In this document: positions 1 to 6,507 of the stretch, in pieces
How positions within the stretch are numbered: position 1 is the first letter of the stretch
Layout: the number at the start of each line of letters is the position of its first letter
Assembly: GCA_947003375.1 (NCBI GenBank)
Contig: CAMQOJ010000155.1
Span: forward strand, 1 to 8,833
From: an uncultured Lachnospiraceae bacterium
Lineage (GTDB): Bacteria > Bacillota > Clostridia > Lachnospirales > Lachnospiraceae
DNA length: 8,833 nucleotides
Reading direction: 5' to 3'
The notes under the pieces: generated by a model
Told to the model about the DNA's origin: nothing
The model's database searches: none
The model's input: only the letters and a program-made list of their open reading frames with translations
Position numbers and translations under genes: made by a program

Positions 1-232
1 CCAGCAGCACCAGATTGGCCACATACATCAGCCAGTTCAGTCTAATTACCATGGTATAGTCAAAAAAAGAAATGACCACCATCAGTACCGTACCTACCGC
101 CACTCCGGCCAGCTGCTTGCTCTGCAGGGACGGCTCCGCGCTCCCTATGGTGATGACTCCCACCGCAGAGAGCGCCAGTATCAGCAGCACAAGCTTAAAA
201 TCATAATCCCGTAATCTGTATCTTTTAAACAT
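1..232 (-). CDS. rodA: RodA/FtsW/SpoVE-family SEDS protein, N-terminal part (runs off the window)
   Basis: SEDS proteins are polytopic membrane glycosyltransferases that polymerise lipid II into glycan strands together with a class B PBP. Only the first 77 residues are present. They begin MFKRYRLRDYDFKLVLLILA, the usual basic and aromatic N-terminus of clostridial RodA/FtsW. Three hydrophobic stretches follow, at about residues 14-31, 42-58 and from 66 on. The ATG at 230-232 is preceded by AGAGGA with a 4-nt gap. The gene starts 49 nt after the minE stop and is the last one visible in the operon. Its place beside mreBCD and PBP2 favours the elongation enzyme RodA, but FtsW and SpoVE share this N-terminus and cannot be excluded on this fragment. 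The family call is firm; the symbol is an inference. Confidence 0.88.
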   Translation of the reverse strand, partial: MFKRYRLRDYDFKLVLLILALSAVGVITIGSAEPSLQSKQLAGVAVGTVLMVVISFFDYTMVIRLNWLMYVANLVLL

Positions 233-234
233 AT

Positions 235-283
235 CTTCCTCTAAGCGACACTTCCTCTAAACCGGAATTCTAAACCAGAATTC
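235..283 (-). repeat. Short tandem duplications in the minE-rodA spacer, including a second Shine-Dalgarno copy
   Basis: The 49-nt spacer is largely made of two small duplications. On the plus strand, taaaccggaattc (258-270) is followed directly by taaaccagaattc (271-283), a 13-bp unit with one mismatch whose second copy runs into the minE stop codon. The 10-mer cttcctctaa occurs at 235-244 and again at 251-260, a 16-bp period. Read as mRNA, the second pair gives two copies of TTAGAGGAAG. The one nearest rodA serves as its ribosome-binding site, and the other lies 16 nt upstream. The repeats are seen directly; any effect on translation is inference. Confidence 0.8.
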
Positions 284-560
284 ATTTCGCCAGATCCTTT
301 GCGGTGACGTCCACGATGGGGATATTGGCGTACAGGGACGGCATCTTGCCTCCCCGCCCTGATTTATTCCCCTTTGTATTGATCTGAATATCCATATTCT
401 CGGAATCTATCTTCATGTATTTGGACAACACCTTGGCGATGTCCAGCTTGATTAACTCCATTACCTCAGGCGAGCAGTTGACCCTGTCCGATATGAGCAG
501 AATCTTCAGCCTGTCCTTTGCAATCTGGCAGGAGCTCTTTCTGCGAAAAAAATGCCTCAT
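282..560 (-). CDS. minE: Cell division topological specificity factor MinE
   Basis: MinE stimulates the MinD ATPase and drives the MinCD inhibitor off the membrane, restricting inhibition of FtsZ to the poles. The 92-residue protein has the full family layout. A basic, aromatic membrane-targeting N-terminus (MRHFFRRKSS) is followed by the MinD-binding segment AKDRLKILLISDR (14-26), which matches AKERLQIIVAERR of E. coli MinE. The dimerisation domain includes EVMELIKLDIAKVLSKYMKI (32-51). A Gly/Lys-rich loop (about 62-72) lies before the last strand. I start at the ATG at 558-560 because AGGAGG (568-573) sits 7 nt before it; a GTG at 564-566 would be too close. The gap to minD is 11 nt. MinE is absent from Bacillus but known in Clostridia, which fits the inferred host. 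Confidence 0.95.
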   Translation of the reverse strand: MRHFFRRKSSCQIAKDRLKILLISDRVNCSPEVMELIKLDIAKVLSKYMKIDSENMDIQINTKGNKSGRGGKMPSLYANIPIVDVTAKDLAK

Positions 561-567
561 CTCCACT

Positions 568-573
568 CCTCCT
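568..573 (-). promoter_or_regulatory. Ribosome-binding site of minE, overlapping the minD stop
   Basis: A consensus AGGAGG on the minus strand shares bases with the minD TAG stop (572-574) and lies 7 nt before the minE ATG. It fixes the minE start at 560. The arrangement suggests that ribosomes ending minD may help load minE, keeping the MinD:MinE ratio coupled. That coupling is inferred. Confidence 0.85.
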
Positions 574-1393
574 ATGCCTTATGAAAAATACCAGTCACCC
601 TGGTCCAGAACGAAATGCCCTTGTCGAAGTTCAGATAGGGCACCTCCTTTCCCTCCACCCGATGTACCACATTTGCGTAGGCCTGTCCCGCAGGAGAACT
701 GCTCCCCACCAGAGGCTCTCCCTGGTTGCTGGACACTACCACGCTCTCATCGTCCGGTATGATGCCGATCAGCGGGATGGCAAGGATGTCCACCACATCC
801 TGGGCGGACATCATGTCCCCTCGCCTGACCATGTCCATCCGCAGCCTGTTGATGATCAGGTCCATCTGCTTGAAGCCGTTGGCCTCCAGCAGGCCGATGA
901 TGCGGTCCGCATCCCGGATGGCGGACACCTCTGGGGTAGTCACCACCAACGCCCTGTCCGCTCCGGCAATGGCGTTCTGGAAGCCCTGCTCGATGCCTGC
1001 CGGGCAGTCTAAGAGGATATAGTCGAACTGCTCCTTTAGGTGCTCAATCACCTTCACCATCTGCCCCGGGGACACCGCAGACTTGTCCCTGGTCTGGGCA
1101 GAGGGCATCAAGTACAGCCCCGGATGGCGCTTGTCCCGAATCAATGCCTGCTTCACCCGGCAGTTCCCCTCCACCACGTCCACCAAGTTGTAGACGATGC
1201 GGTTCTCCAGTCCCATGACCACGTCCAGATTGCGAAGGCCTATGTCCGTGTCGATCAGGCAGACCTTCTTTCCCAGCTTCGCCAGACCCGTTCCTACGTT
1301 TGCGGTCGTGGTGGTCTTGCCCACGCCGCCTTTCCCTGAAGTGACGACAATGACTTTGGAGCTTTGCTGCTCCCTGGAATGCTTTTCATCCAT
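572..1393 (-). CDS. minD: Septum site-determining ATPase MinD
   Basis: MinD is a ParA/MinD-type ATPase. When ATP-bound it dimerises on the membrane, recruits MinC, and is released by MinE. The 273-residue protein shows the deviant Walker A motif KGGVGKTTT (21-29), with signature Lys21 and Lys26. It also has the Walker A' segment LIDTDIGLRNLD (46-57) with the family GLRNLDVVMGLENRI context, and switch II LLDCPAGIEQG (127-137). The last residues, about 258-273 (DKGISFWTRVTGIFHKA region), form the expected amphipathic membrane-targeting helix. The ATG at 1391-1393 has GGAGGG 8 nt upstream. About ten extra polar residues (EKHSREQQSS) precede the usual start of the fold, a minor oddity. Its neighbours minC (97 nt upstream) and minE (11 nt downstream) complete a standard min locus. 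Confidence 0.97.
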   Translation of the reverse strand: MDEKHSREQQSSKVIVVTSGKGGVGKTTTTANVGTGLAKLGKKVCLIDTDIGLRNLDVVMGLENRIVYNLVDVVEGNCRVKQALIRDKRHPGLYLMPSAQTRDKSAVSPGQMVKVIEHLKEQFDYILLDCPAGIEQGFQNAIAGADRALVVTTPEVSAIRDADRIIGLLEANGFKQMDLIINRLRMDMVRRGDMMSAQDVVDILAIPLIGIIPDDESVVVSSNQGEPLVGSSSPAGQAYANVVHRVEGKEVPYLNFDKGISFWTRVTGIFHKA

Positions 1394-1456
1394 ACTTTCT
1401 GCCCTCCATAAAAGAATTTCGTCTGTCGTCCTCTGAACCCTCCCGTCGTCCGCTTC

Positions 1457-1472
1457 GCAGGCAACAGCCCGC
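1457..1472 (-). other. Small hairpin in the minC-minD spacer
   Basis: On the minus strand, GCGGGC and GCCTGC flank a TGTT loop, giving a 6-bp stem with one G-U pair. There is no following U-tract, so it is not a rho-independent terminator. The 97-nt spacer (1394-1490) is the longest in the operon, and I see no convincing -35/-10 pair in it. The structure could be a processing or stability element, or chance. Confidence 0.3.
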
Positions 1473-1473
1473 T

Positions 1474-1490
1474 ACATAGAACACATAGAA
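1474..1490 (-). repeat. 8-bp direct repeat just after the minC stop
   Basis: On the minus strand TTCTATGT occurs twice (1483-1490 and 1474-1481) with one G between, immediately after the minC TGA. It resembles the small tandem duplications before rodA. No function is evident. Confidence 0.5.
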
Positions 1491-2162
1491 TCAGAAGCAG
1501 TTCAGCAGGTCTTTGGTAAGCGCCTCGATGATGATTCGGTCGTTTTTCACATATGCGATTTTCGGTCGTACCTTCGGTCTGATTCCCCACCTTGCCTGTT
1601 TTGTACCTGGTTTATATTTGAAATCGCCGATTCTGATTCTCTCCGGCGCCATTTCAAACGCTGCTATGTAGGCTCCCTCACAGCCGTTGCCTCCGGCATG
1701 GGCTTTCCCGTAGAGCCCTCCCAATATGATGATGTTCTTGGCGCTGACGATGCTGCTCCCCGGATAGACGTCCCCCAGCATGATGATGCTGTTCTCCGTC
1801 TCAAGCACCTCCCTGTCCTTCAGGTCCCCCCGGAAGAACTGCCCCTCCGGCTTCTGGGCCAGCTCTCTCTCCGTGCGCTCCAGCGCCTTCACGTAATTTT
1901 TGTTGACTGTCTCGTCCTTCTCCACGATACAGGCGATGTTGATGTCGCTGTTGTCGCGGATCGTCTCCAGTATCCGGATTTCCTCCATATCCGTCACAGA
2001 CCGCCCCTCTATGGACAATGCCATGGTGACCGTGCCGAAGAAATTCCTGGCATCGGAGAATTTATACCCTATCTCCGCCAGAAGGTCTTCGAAGGGCATC
2101 TCCCCGTTCAGATACAGCGCTATCCCGTTGGGAAAGCTCTTGATGATCACTGCTTCTCTCAT
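1491..2162 (-). CDS. minC: Septum site-determining protein MinC
   Basis: MinC is the FtsZ-ring inhibitor of the Min system, placed on the membrane by MinD. The 223-residue product has two domains. The N-terminal FtsZ-inhibiting part is about residues 1-105, with the family pattern AVIIKSFPNGIALYL...FFGTVTMALSIEGR. The C-terminal beta-helix is about 110-212, with the diagnostic repeats IIMLGDVYPGSSIVSAKNII, LGGLYGKAHAGGNG (147-160) and APERIRIGDF (172-181). The MinD-contacting loop normally reads RSGQ just before the helix; here it reads KDRE (115-118) within GDLKDREVL. The start is the ATG at 2160-2162, 18 nt after the PBP2 stop. Its Shine-Dalgarno is weak (GGCGGA, 2 nt away), so translation may depend on coupling to mrdA. 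An acidic/basic linker lies around residues 90-107. Confidence 0.94.
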   Translation of the reverse strand: MREAVIIKSFPNGIALYLNGEMPFEDLLAEIGYKFSDARNFFGTVTMALSIEGRSVTDMEEIRILETIRDNSDINIACIVEKDETVNKNYVKALERTERELAQKPEGQFFRGDLKDREVLETENSIIMLGDVYPGSSIVSAKNIIILGGLYGKAHAGGNGCEGAYIAAFEMAPERIRIGDFKYKPGTKQARWGIRPKVRPKIAYVKNDRIIIEALTKDLLNCF

Positions 2163-2180
2163 AATCCGCCATGCCCCCGT

Positions 2181-5144
2181 TCAATGCTCGTTGGTAATGC
2201 CGCCGTCCGGCTCGTCCGCCGTGCCGGTGATCAGCTCGTCCACTTCTGCCAGGCCATAATAGTATTTCAGGATATCCCTGGAGGCCTGGGCCGCATGGTC
2301 CGCAGCGTATCCGAAGGGGATTCTGGTGACGATGCTGATCTCGGGCTGCTCATAGGGCGCGTAGCAGGCGAACAGCGCGTGGCTGGGCCTGTCCAGGGTC
2401 TGCTCCGCCGTACCGGTCTTGCCGGCCACGTTCACCGCCAGGTTGTCGAAATAGCTCTTGTTCTCCACCACCTGGCGCATCCCCAGATGGATGGCGTCCC
2501 AGTATTCACCGGGCATGTCCACGGTATTGCGCAGCTTCGGCTGAAACTCCTCCACCACATTGCCCTCGGAATCCGTGATTTTATCCAGCAGGGTCAGATT
2601 GTAGCAGGAGCCTCTGTTGGCCACCGTGGTCACATATCTGGCCAGCCCTGTCAGCGTATAGCTGTTGCTGCCCTGGCCGATGGAGGAACGCACCGGGTCT
2701 TCCGTGGACACGTTCGGGGAAGCCTCGGATATCTCGATGCCCGATTTCTCCGTAAGCCCGAACTGTTCCGCATATTTTTGCAGGGTGTCCAGACCTTCTG
2801 TCTCATTGTAGGTGCCCGAACCCATGGCGAGCTGGTATCCAATATCATAGAAATAGCAGTCGCAGGAATCGCGGATGGCGGTAACCAGCGACTCATTGCC
2901 ATGCCCGTATCGGTTCCAACAGCTGGGAGGCGGATCGATTTCCGTAAAGATGCCCTTACACTTGACGATACTGTCTATGTCCACGGCTCCCTCCATCAAT
3001 CCGGCCGCCGCCGACAGCATCTTGAAGGTGGATCCCGGAGCCGCCGCGTACTGTGTGGCATAATTGTACTGCGGATTAGACTTGTCCGCGTTCAGCTGAG
3101 CGTAATAGTCCGCATCGATAGAATTGGCCATTTTATTGTTGTCATAGCCCGGATAGGACACAATGGCCAGGATGTCCCCCGTATGCACGTCCGTGACAAC
3201 GCAGGATGCATTGCAGGGATCCAGAGCCAGCTGGGCGGGGGTGATATCCAGATGGTCGATTCGGTTCATCATGAACTGCCAGGCACTCATCTGCCCATCG
3301 AAGACTGCGGCCCTGTCGTCATCCGGTACGGGGATTTTTCCCTGTTCACAGAGAATCTGGCATACCTGCCTGCCGCTTATGACATCGTTCAAAAGCATAT
3401 ATTTAAAAAAGCGCTTCTGGAAATCCGTATTGTTCTCTACCATGACAATGATATAATCCAAAATTTCATCGTAGATTTCCGAGGAATCGGAATATTTGTC
3501 GTCCAGCTCCAGCTTGCTGACGTCGATCCAGTTCTGGGAGATACAGTATTTCAGATATTCGCTGAGGCTGATGACCTCCTCCGTGGCCCATGCCACCTGT
3601 GTGGCATCATCCGATACCACCGCCTCCGACATGATGATGCCGTTCCTGCGCAGGAGCGTCACGACATTGCTCTGATAGACCTGATACTCCTTGGAAAGCT
3701 GGTTATAAGGGGTCAGCCCCTCCGTCAGCTCGTAGCGCAGCTGATTGTACGCACCCTCCTTGTAGGCCAGATAGGCGGCGTAGACCTCCCTTTCCGTCTC
3801 CTGGGCATCCTCCTCGGCCATGGCCTTAATGTCGATTACGGCGTTGTCGAACATGGTGAAATACACGTCGTATATGGGAATCTTGATATCGCTGCTGTCC
3901 GCGCCTTTGGCCGGGACATACTCCTTTGCGTTGATAATCTTGCTGGATACAAGGCCCGCAAGCTTCTGCTCCAGGATATGGTAGATTGCCTCCGTCAAAT
4001 CCTTGTCAATCGTCAGGTACACATCCTGGCCGGCTTTCGCCTCCTTGCGCTCCTGGATGGAGATGACCTTGCCCATATTGTCCACGATGACCTTCTCGTA
4101 TCCCTTTTCCCCCTGGAGCGTGGTCTCCAGATAGGACTCTATGCCGCTCTTGCCTACCACATCATTGAGACTGTAGACATCAGAGTTCCCTTCTTCCGTG
4201 CTGCCTGCCCCCTGCTCTTCGGCATTCCTTTCCTCCGCCATCCGGGCGTTCAGGTCGGCCAGCTCCTCCGAGGATATTTTCCCCGTATACCCCAGCACAT
4301 GGGCGAAATATTCTGAATCCACGTACCGCCGCACCGTGTCGGCCTCAATGGTGACACCGGGCAGCGACTGGGAATTCTCCATGACCACCGCCACTGTCTT
4401 CTCGTTCACATTGGTAGCCACCGTAGTGCCGATATATTTCCGGAAGGAGGTCAGATTCAGGGCATACCGCATGGGGCCCAGAGTCTGCCATTCCTCCTTG
4501 CTGTACCCCTCCCCCACCAGGAACTCGCTCTTGGAGTCCTCGGGATCCGCATAGCTTCCGATGGCGAAATTTTTCGTATTGCTCAGGTACTCCATGATTT
4601 CGTCTGCCGTGGCGGTGCGCTCCTCGTCCTTTAAATCGCCGATATCGGCCTTTCCGTACACATCCGCCAGGAAGCGCAGGAGGCTGGTTCCCTCCACGGA
4701 GTACTGGAATTCCCTGTCTTCGTTCAGGAATATCTTAAAATCCGTGATGCATTTATCGCCGTTCTTCTCTATCATCTGAATCAGGCTGTAGATCGTATCG
4801 TTTAGTCTGCTGTTCTTTAGCCGCCCCGATTCGAACACATCCTCTATCTTCACGGAATACGCCAGCTCGTTGTAGGCCAGTACATTGCCGTTCCTGTCAT
4901 AAATATTGCCGCGGGTGCTGGCGATGTCCCGGGTCTTTTCAATCTCCAGGACGAATTCCTCCAGATACTCCTGCCCATGGACAATCTGCAGCTCAAAGCA
5001 ACGGTAAATCAGCACGCCGGCAAACAGACAGAATATCACGGTAAAGACTGTCAGCCTGCTGGTGATGATGCCGATTAATTTTTCCTTGAACTCATCAAAC
5101 AAATTTCTGTGCTCTCTTTCTCTCATGATTCTCCAGCTTTTCAT
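2181..5144 (-). CDS. mrdA: Penicillin-binding protein 2, elongation-specific D,D-transpeptidase
   Basis: PBP2 cross-links peptidoglycan during lateral growth, working with RodA and MreBCD at the outer face of the membrane. The 987-residue protein has a cytoplasmic N-terminus and one membrane anchor (about 30-52). A PBP dimer-type domain begins RGNIYDRNGNVLAYN (78-92). The transpeptidase domain carries the catalytic motifs STFK (Ser705-Lys708), SCD (760-762) and KTG (909-911). The middle motif is SxD rather than SxN, as in E. coli PBP2. It is longer than the usual 600-720 residues, mainly because about 240 residues (401-640) lie between LTIDKDL and the core strand CVVTDVHTGDILAIVSYPGY. The ATG at 5144 has AAAGG close upstream and overlaps mreD by 50 nt. 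An ATG at 5126 (TGGAG, 4 nt away) is equally credible and would remove six residues. Confidence 0.95.
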   Translation of the reverse strand: MKSWRIMREREHRNLFDEFKEKLIGIITSRLTVFTVIFCLFAGVLIYRCFELQIVHGQEYLEEFVLEIEKTRDIASTRGNIYDRNGNVLAYNELAYSVKIEDVFESGRLKNSRLNDTIYSLIQMIEKNGDKCITDFKIFLNEDREFQYSVEGTSLLRFLADVYGKADIGDLKDEERTATADEIMEYLSNTKNFAIGSYADPEDSKSEFLVGEGYSKEEWQTLGPMRYALNLTSFRKYIGTTVATNVNEKTVAVVMENSQSLPGVTIEADTVRRYVDSEYFAHVLGYTGKISSEELADLNARMAEERNAEEQGAGSTEEGNSDVYSLNDVVGKSGIESYLETTLQGEKGYEKVIVDNMGKVISIQERKEAKAGQDVYLTIDKDLTEAIYHILEQKLAGLVSSKIINAKEYVPAKGADSSDIKIPIYDVYFTMFDNAVIDIKAMAEEDAQETEREVYAAYLAYKEGAYNQLRYELTEGLTPYNQLSKEYQVYQSNVVTLLRRNGIIMSEAVVSDDATQVAWATEEVISLSEYLKYCISQNWIDVSKLELDDKYSDSSEIYDEILDYIIVMVENNTDFQKRFFKYMLLNDVISGRQVCQILCEQGKIPVPDDDRAAVFDGQMSAWQFMMNRIDHLDITPAQLALDPCNASCVVTDVHTGDILAIVSYPGYDNNKMANSIDADYYAQLNADKSNPQYNYATQYAAAPGSTFKMLSAAAGLMEGAVDIDSIVKCKGIFTEIDPPPSCWNRYGHGNESLVTAIRDSCDCYFYDIGYQLAMGSGTYNETEGLDTLQKYAEQFGLTEKSGIEISEASPNVSTEDPVRSSIGQGSNSYTLTGLARYVTTVANRGSCYNLTLLDKITDSEGNVVEEFQPKLRNTVDMPGEYWDAIHLGMRQVVENKSYFDNLAVNVAGKTGTAEQTLDRPSHALFACYAPYEQPEISIVTRIPFGYAADHAAQASRDILKYYYGLAEVDELITGTADEPDGGITNEH

Positions 5145-5613
5145 TCACCTTTAGAATAGCCGGATACAAAAACAAGGTCACTACAATGGTATACAGGGCT
5201 TCCGGCAGGATGATATGGAGAAAATAATAAGCGAATTCAAACCTGCTGCGAAGCATAAAAGTCAAAATATAGCATATGATTCCATAGGACAGGTCGCTGA
5301 CCACAATCAGCGCCAGCGGAAGCTTGATGTCCTCCGGGTAGAAAATCTTGCAGAACTTCCCGTTCAAAAAACCTATGTACATCAACAGCATCGCGTAAAA
5401 GCCTAAGAAACTACCGAAAAAGACATCGCTCAGGAGCCCGCAGAAGAAGCCGATTATCAGCCCCTCCCGCTCCCCCCGCATGAACCCGAAAGAAGATGTC
5501 AATACAATCATAAGGTTCGGTATGATGCCCGCAAAACTCAGGCTGTCGAAGACGCTGCACTGTAGGACAAAGCATAAGATGATACACACTGTCACAATTA
5601 TTTTTCGAAGCAT
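5095..5613 (-). CDS. mreD: Rod shape-determining membrane protein MreD
   Basis: MreD is an integral membrane partner of MreC and the elongation machinery. The 172-residue product is strongly hydrophobic. I see five to six membrane segments (about residues 5-22, 28-45, 50-88 in two passes, 98-118 and 128-152), ending in a basic cytoplasmic tail rich in Lys, Arg and Glu. Family features are an N-terminus of the type MLRKIIVTVCIIL, the SFAGIIPNLMIVL segment with its conserved PN pair, and the GFFCGLLSDVFFGSFLG loop typical of MreD. I choose the ATG at 5611-5613, 7 nt after GGGGAG; an in-frame GTG two codons earlier (5617-5619) is too close to that site. It starts 24 nt after mreC stops, and its end overlaps the mrdA start. 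Confidence 0.93.
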   Translation of the reverse strand: MLRKIIVTVCIILCFVLQCSVFDSLSFAGIIPNLMIVLTSSFGFMRGEREGLIIGFFCGLLSDVFFGSFLGFYAMLLMYIGFLNGKFCKIFYPEDIKLPLALIVVSDLSYGIICYILTFMLRSRFEFAYYFLHIILPEALYTIVVTLFLYPAILKVNEKLENHERKRAQKFV

Positions 5614-5637
5614 ACACACTCTCCCCGGAGCTACCGG

Positions 5638-6507
5638 TCATTCCACCACGCTCTGCTTTCTGTCCGTAATAATCAGCACCTCCCCCAGATGCTCAAAGTC
5701 TACCGCGGGCACAATCTCCCCTGATTTGGTCAGGTTGTTGGCATCCTTGCTGATGGAACTGATGTAGCCGATCAGGATGTTCGGCAGGTATTTGTCGCTG
5801 ATGTTAGACGTGACTACCTTATCTCCCTCCCGCACGCTGTCCTGGCCGTCCACTAACTGGCTGAAGGTGATGCACCCCTCGGCCATCAGCCTCAGGTCTC
5901 CCGTCACGGTCATGTTGTCCTCCGTGGAGAGGGTCATGGCGCTGACATGTACATTATCCGATATGATGGAGGTCACCCGCGCCCAGCTGGGCCCTACGGA
6001 GGTGATACGCCCCACCAGGCCGCCCTGGGCAATGACGTTCATGTCCACCTCCAAACCGTCATCCTCCCCCTTGTCAATCAAAAAGGAGGAATACCAGTTC
6101 CCCGAGTCCCGGCCGATGATTCTGGCCCCCACCTTATTGTATTCCGCGTACTGGCCATCCAGCTCGAACAGCTCCCTGAGCTTGTTCAGCTCATATTTGT
6201 CCTGCTGCAGCAGGGTATTCTCCTCAATCAGGGCGGCCACCTCTGCCTTCAGTTCGGCATTCTCGTCCAGGAGCGTGCGAATCTGCACCAGTTCCTCGGA
6301 ACGGTTGGAGAGCCATCCGCCCACCTTTTCGATTCCCTGTTGAAAAGGCACGATTACGTATCCCACCACCACGTTAAGCGGCCGATTGAATACATCCGTG
6401 CCAAAAGTGACCAGCATCATGACAGTGCAGAGCACTGTTAAAATAAAAAGGAGATATTTACTCGGCAAGGTAAACCGCTCTCCTTTTCTTTTGATGATTG
6501 GGCTCAT
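5638..6507 (-). CDS. mreC: Rod shape-determining protein MreC
   Basis: MreC is a bitopic membrane protein whose extracytoplasmic part binds and activates PBP2 and links it to MreB filaments through MreD. The 289-residue protein has a short basic cytoplasmic tail (MSPIIKRKGERF) and one membrane helix (about 17-37). A coiled coil rich in Leu and Glu follows (about 68-115), then the double beta-barrel domain (about 125-285) with family segments ARIIGRDSGNWYSSFLIDKG (128-147), GGLVGRI (162-168) and GDKVVTSNIS (228-237). The length is normal. Its ATG overlaps the mreB stop in an ATGA (6504-6507), a sign of translational coupling. AAGGG lies about 9 nt upstream inside mreB. Confidence 0.96.
   Translation of the reverse strand: MSPIIKRKGERFTLPSKYLLFILTVLCTVMMLVTFGTDVFNRPLNVVVGYVIVPFQQGIEKVGGWLSNRSEELVQIRTLLDENAELKAEVAALIEENTLLQQDKYELNKLRELFELDGQYAEYNKVGARIIGRDSGNWYSSFLIDKGEDDGLEVDMNVIAQGGLVGRITSVGPSWARVTSIISDNVHVSAMTLSTEDNMTVTGDLRLMAEGCITFSQLVDGQDSVREGDKVVTSNISDKYLPNILIGYISSISKDANNLTKSGEIVPAVDFEHLGEVLIITDRKQSVVE

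Noticed and set aside
1457..1472. Hairpin between minC and minD as a terminator
   Set aside because: The stem is only six pairs with one G-U and has no U-tract on either strand.
1294..1590. A 98-codon minus-strand frame spanning the minC-minD spacer
   Set aside because: It overlaps the end of minC and the start of minD in another frame, shows no domain, and is explained by chance.
2859..2867. PBP2 second catalytic motif reads SCD instead of SxN
   Set aside because: SxD at this position is known in PBP2 orthologues, including E. coli PBP2 as I recall it, so it supports the assignment and is not an anomaly.
1698..4316. An 872-codon open frame on the plus strand across minC and mrdA
   Set aside because: It is antisense to two genes with clear family motifs. 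Its translation has no recognisable domain, and long antisense frames are common opposite moderately GC-rich genes.
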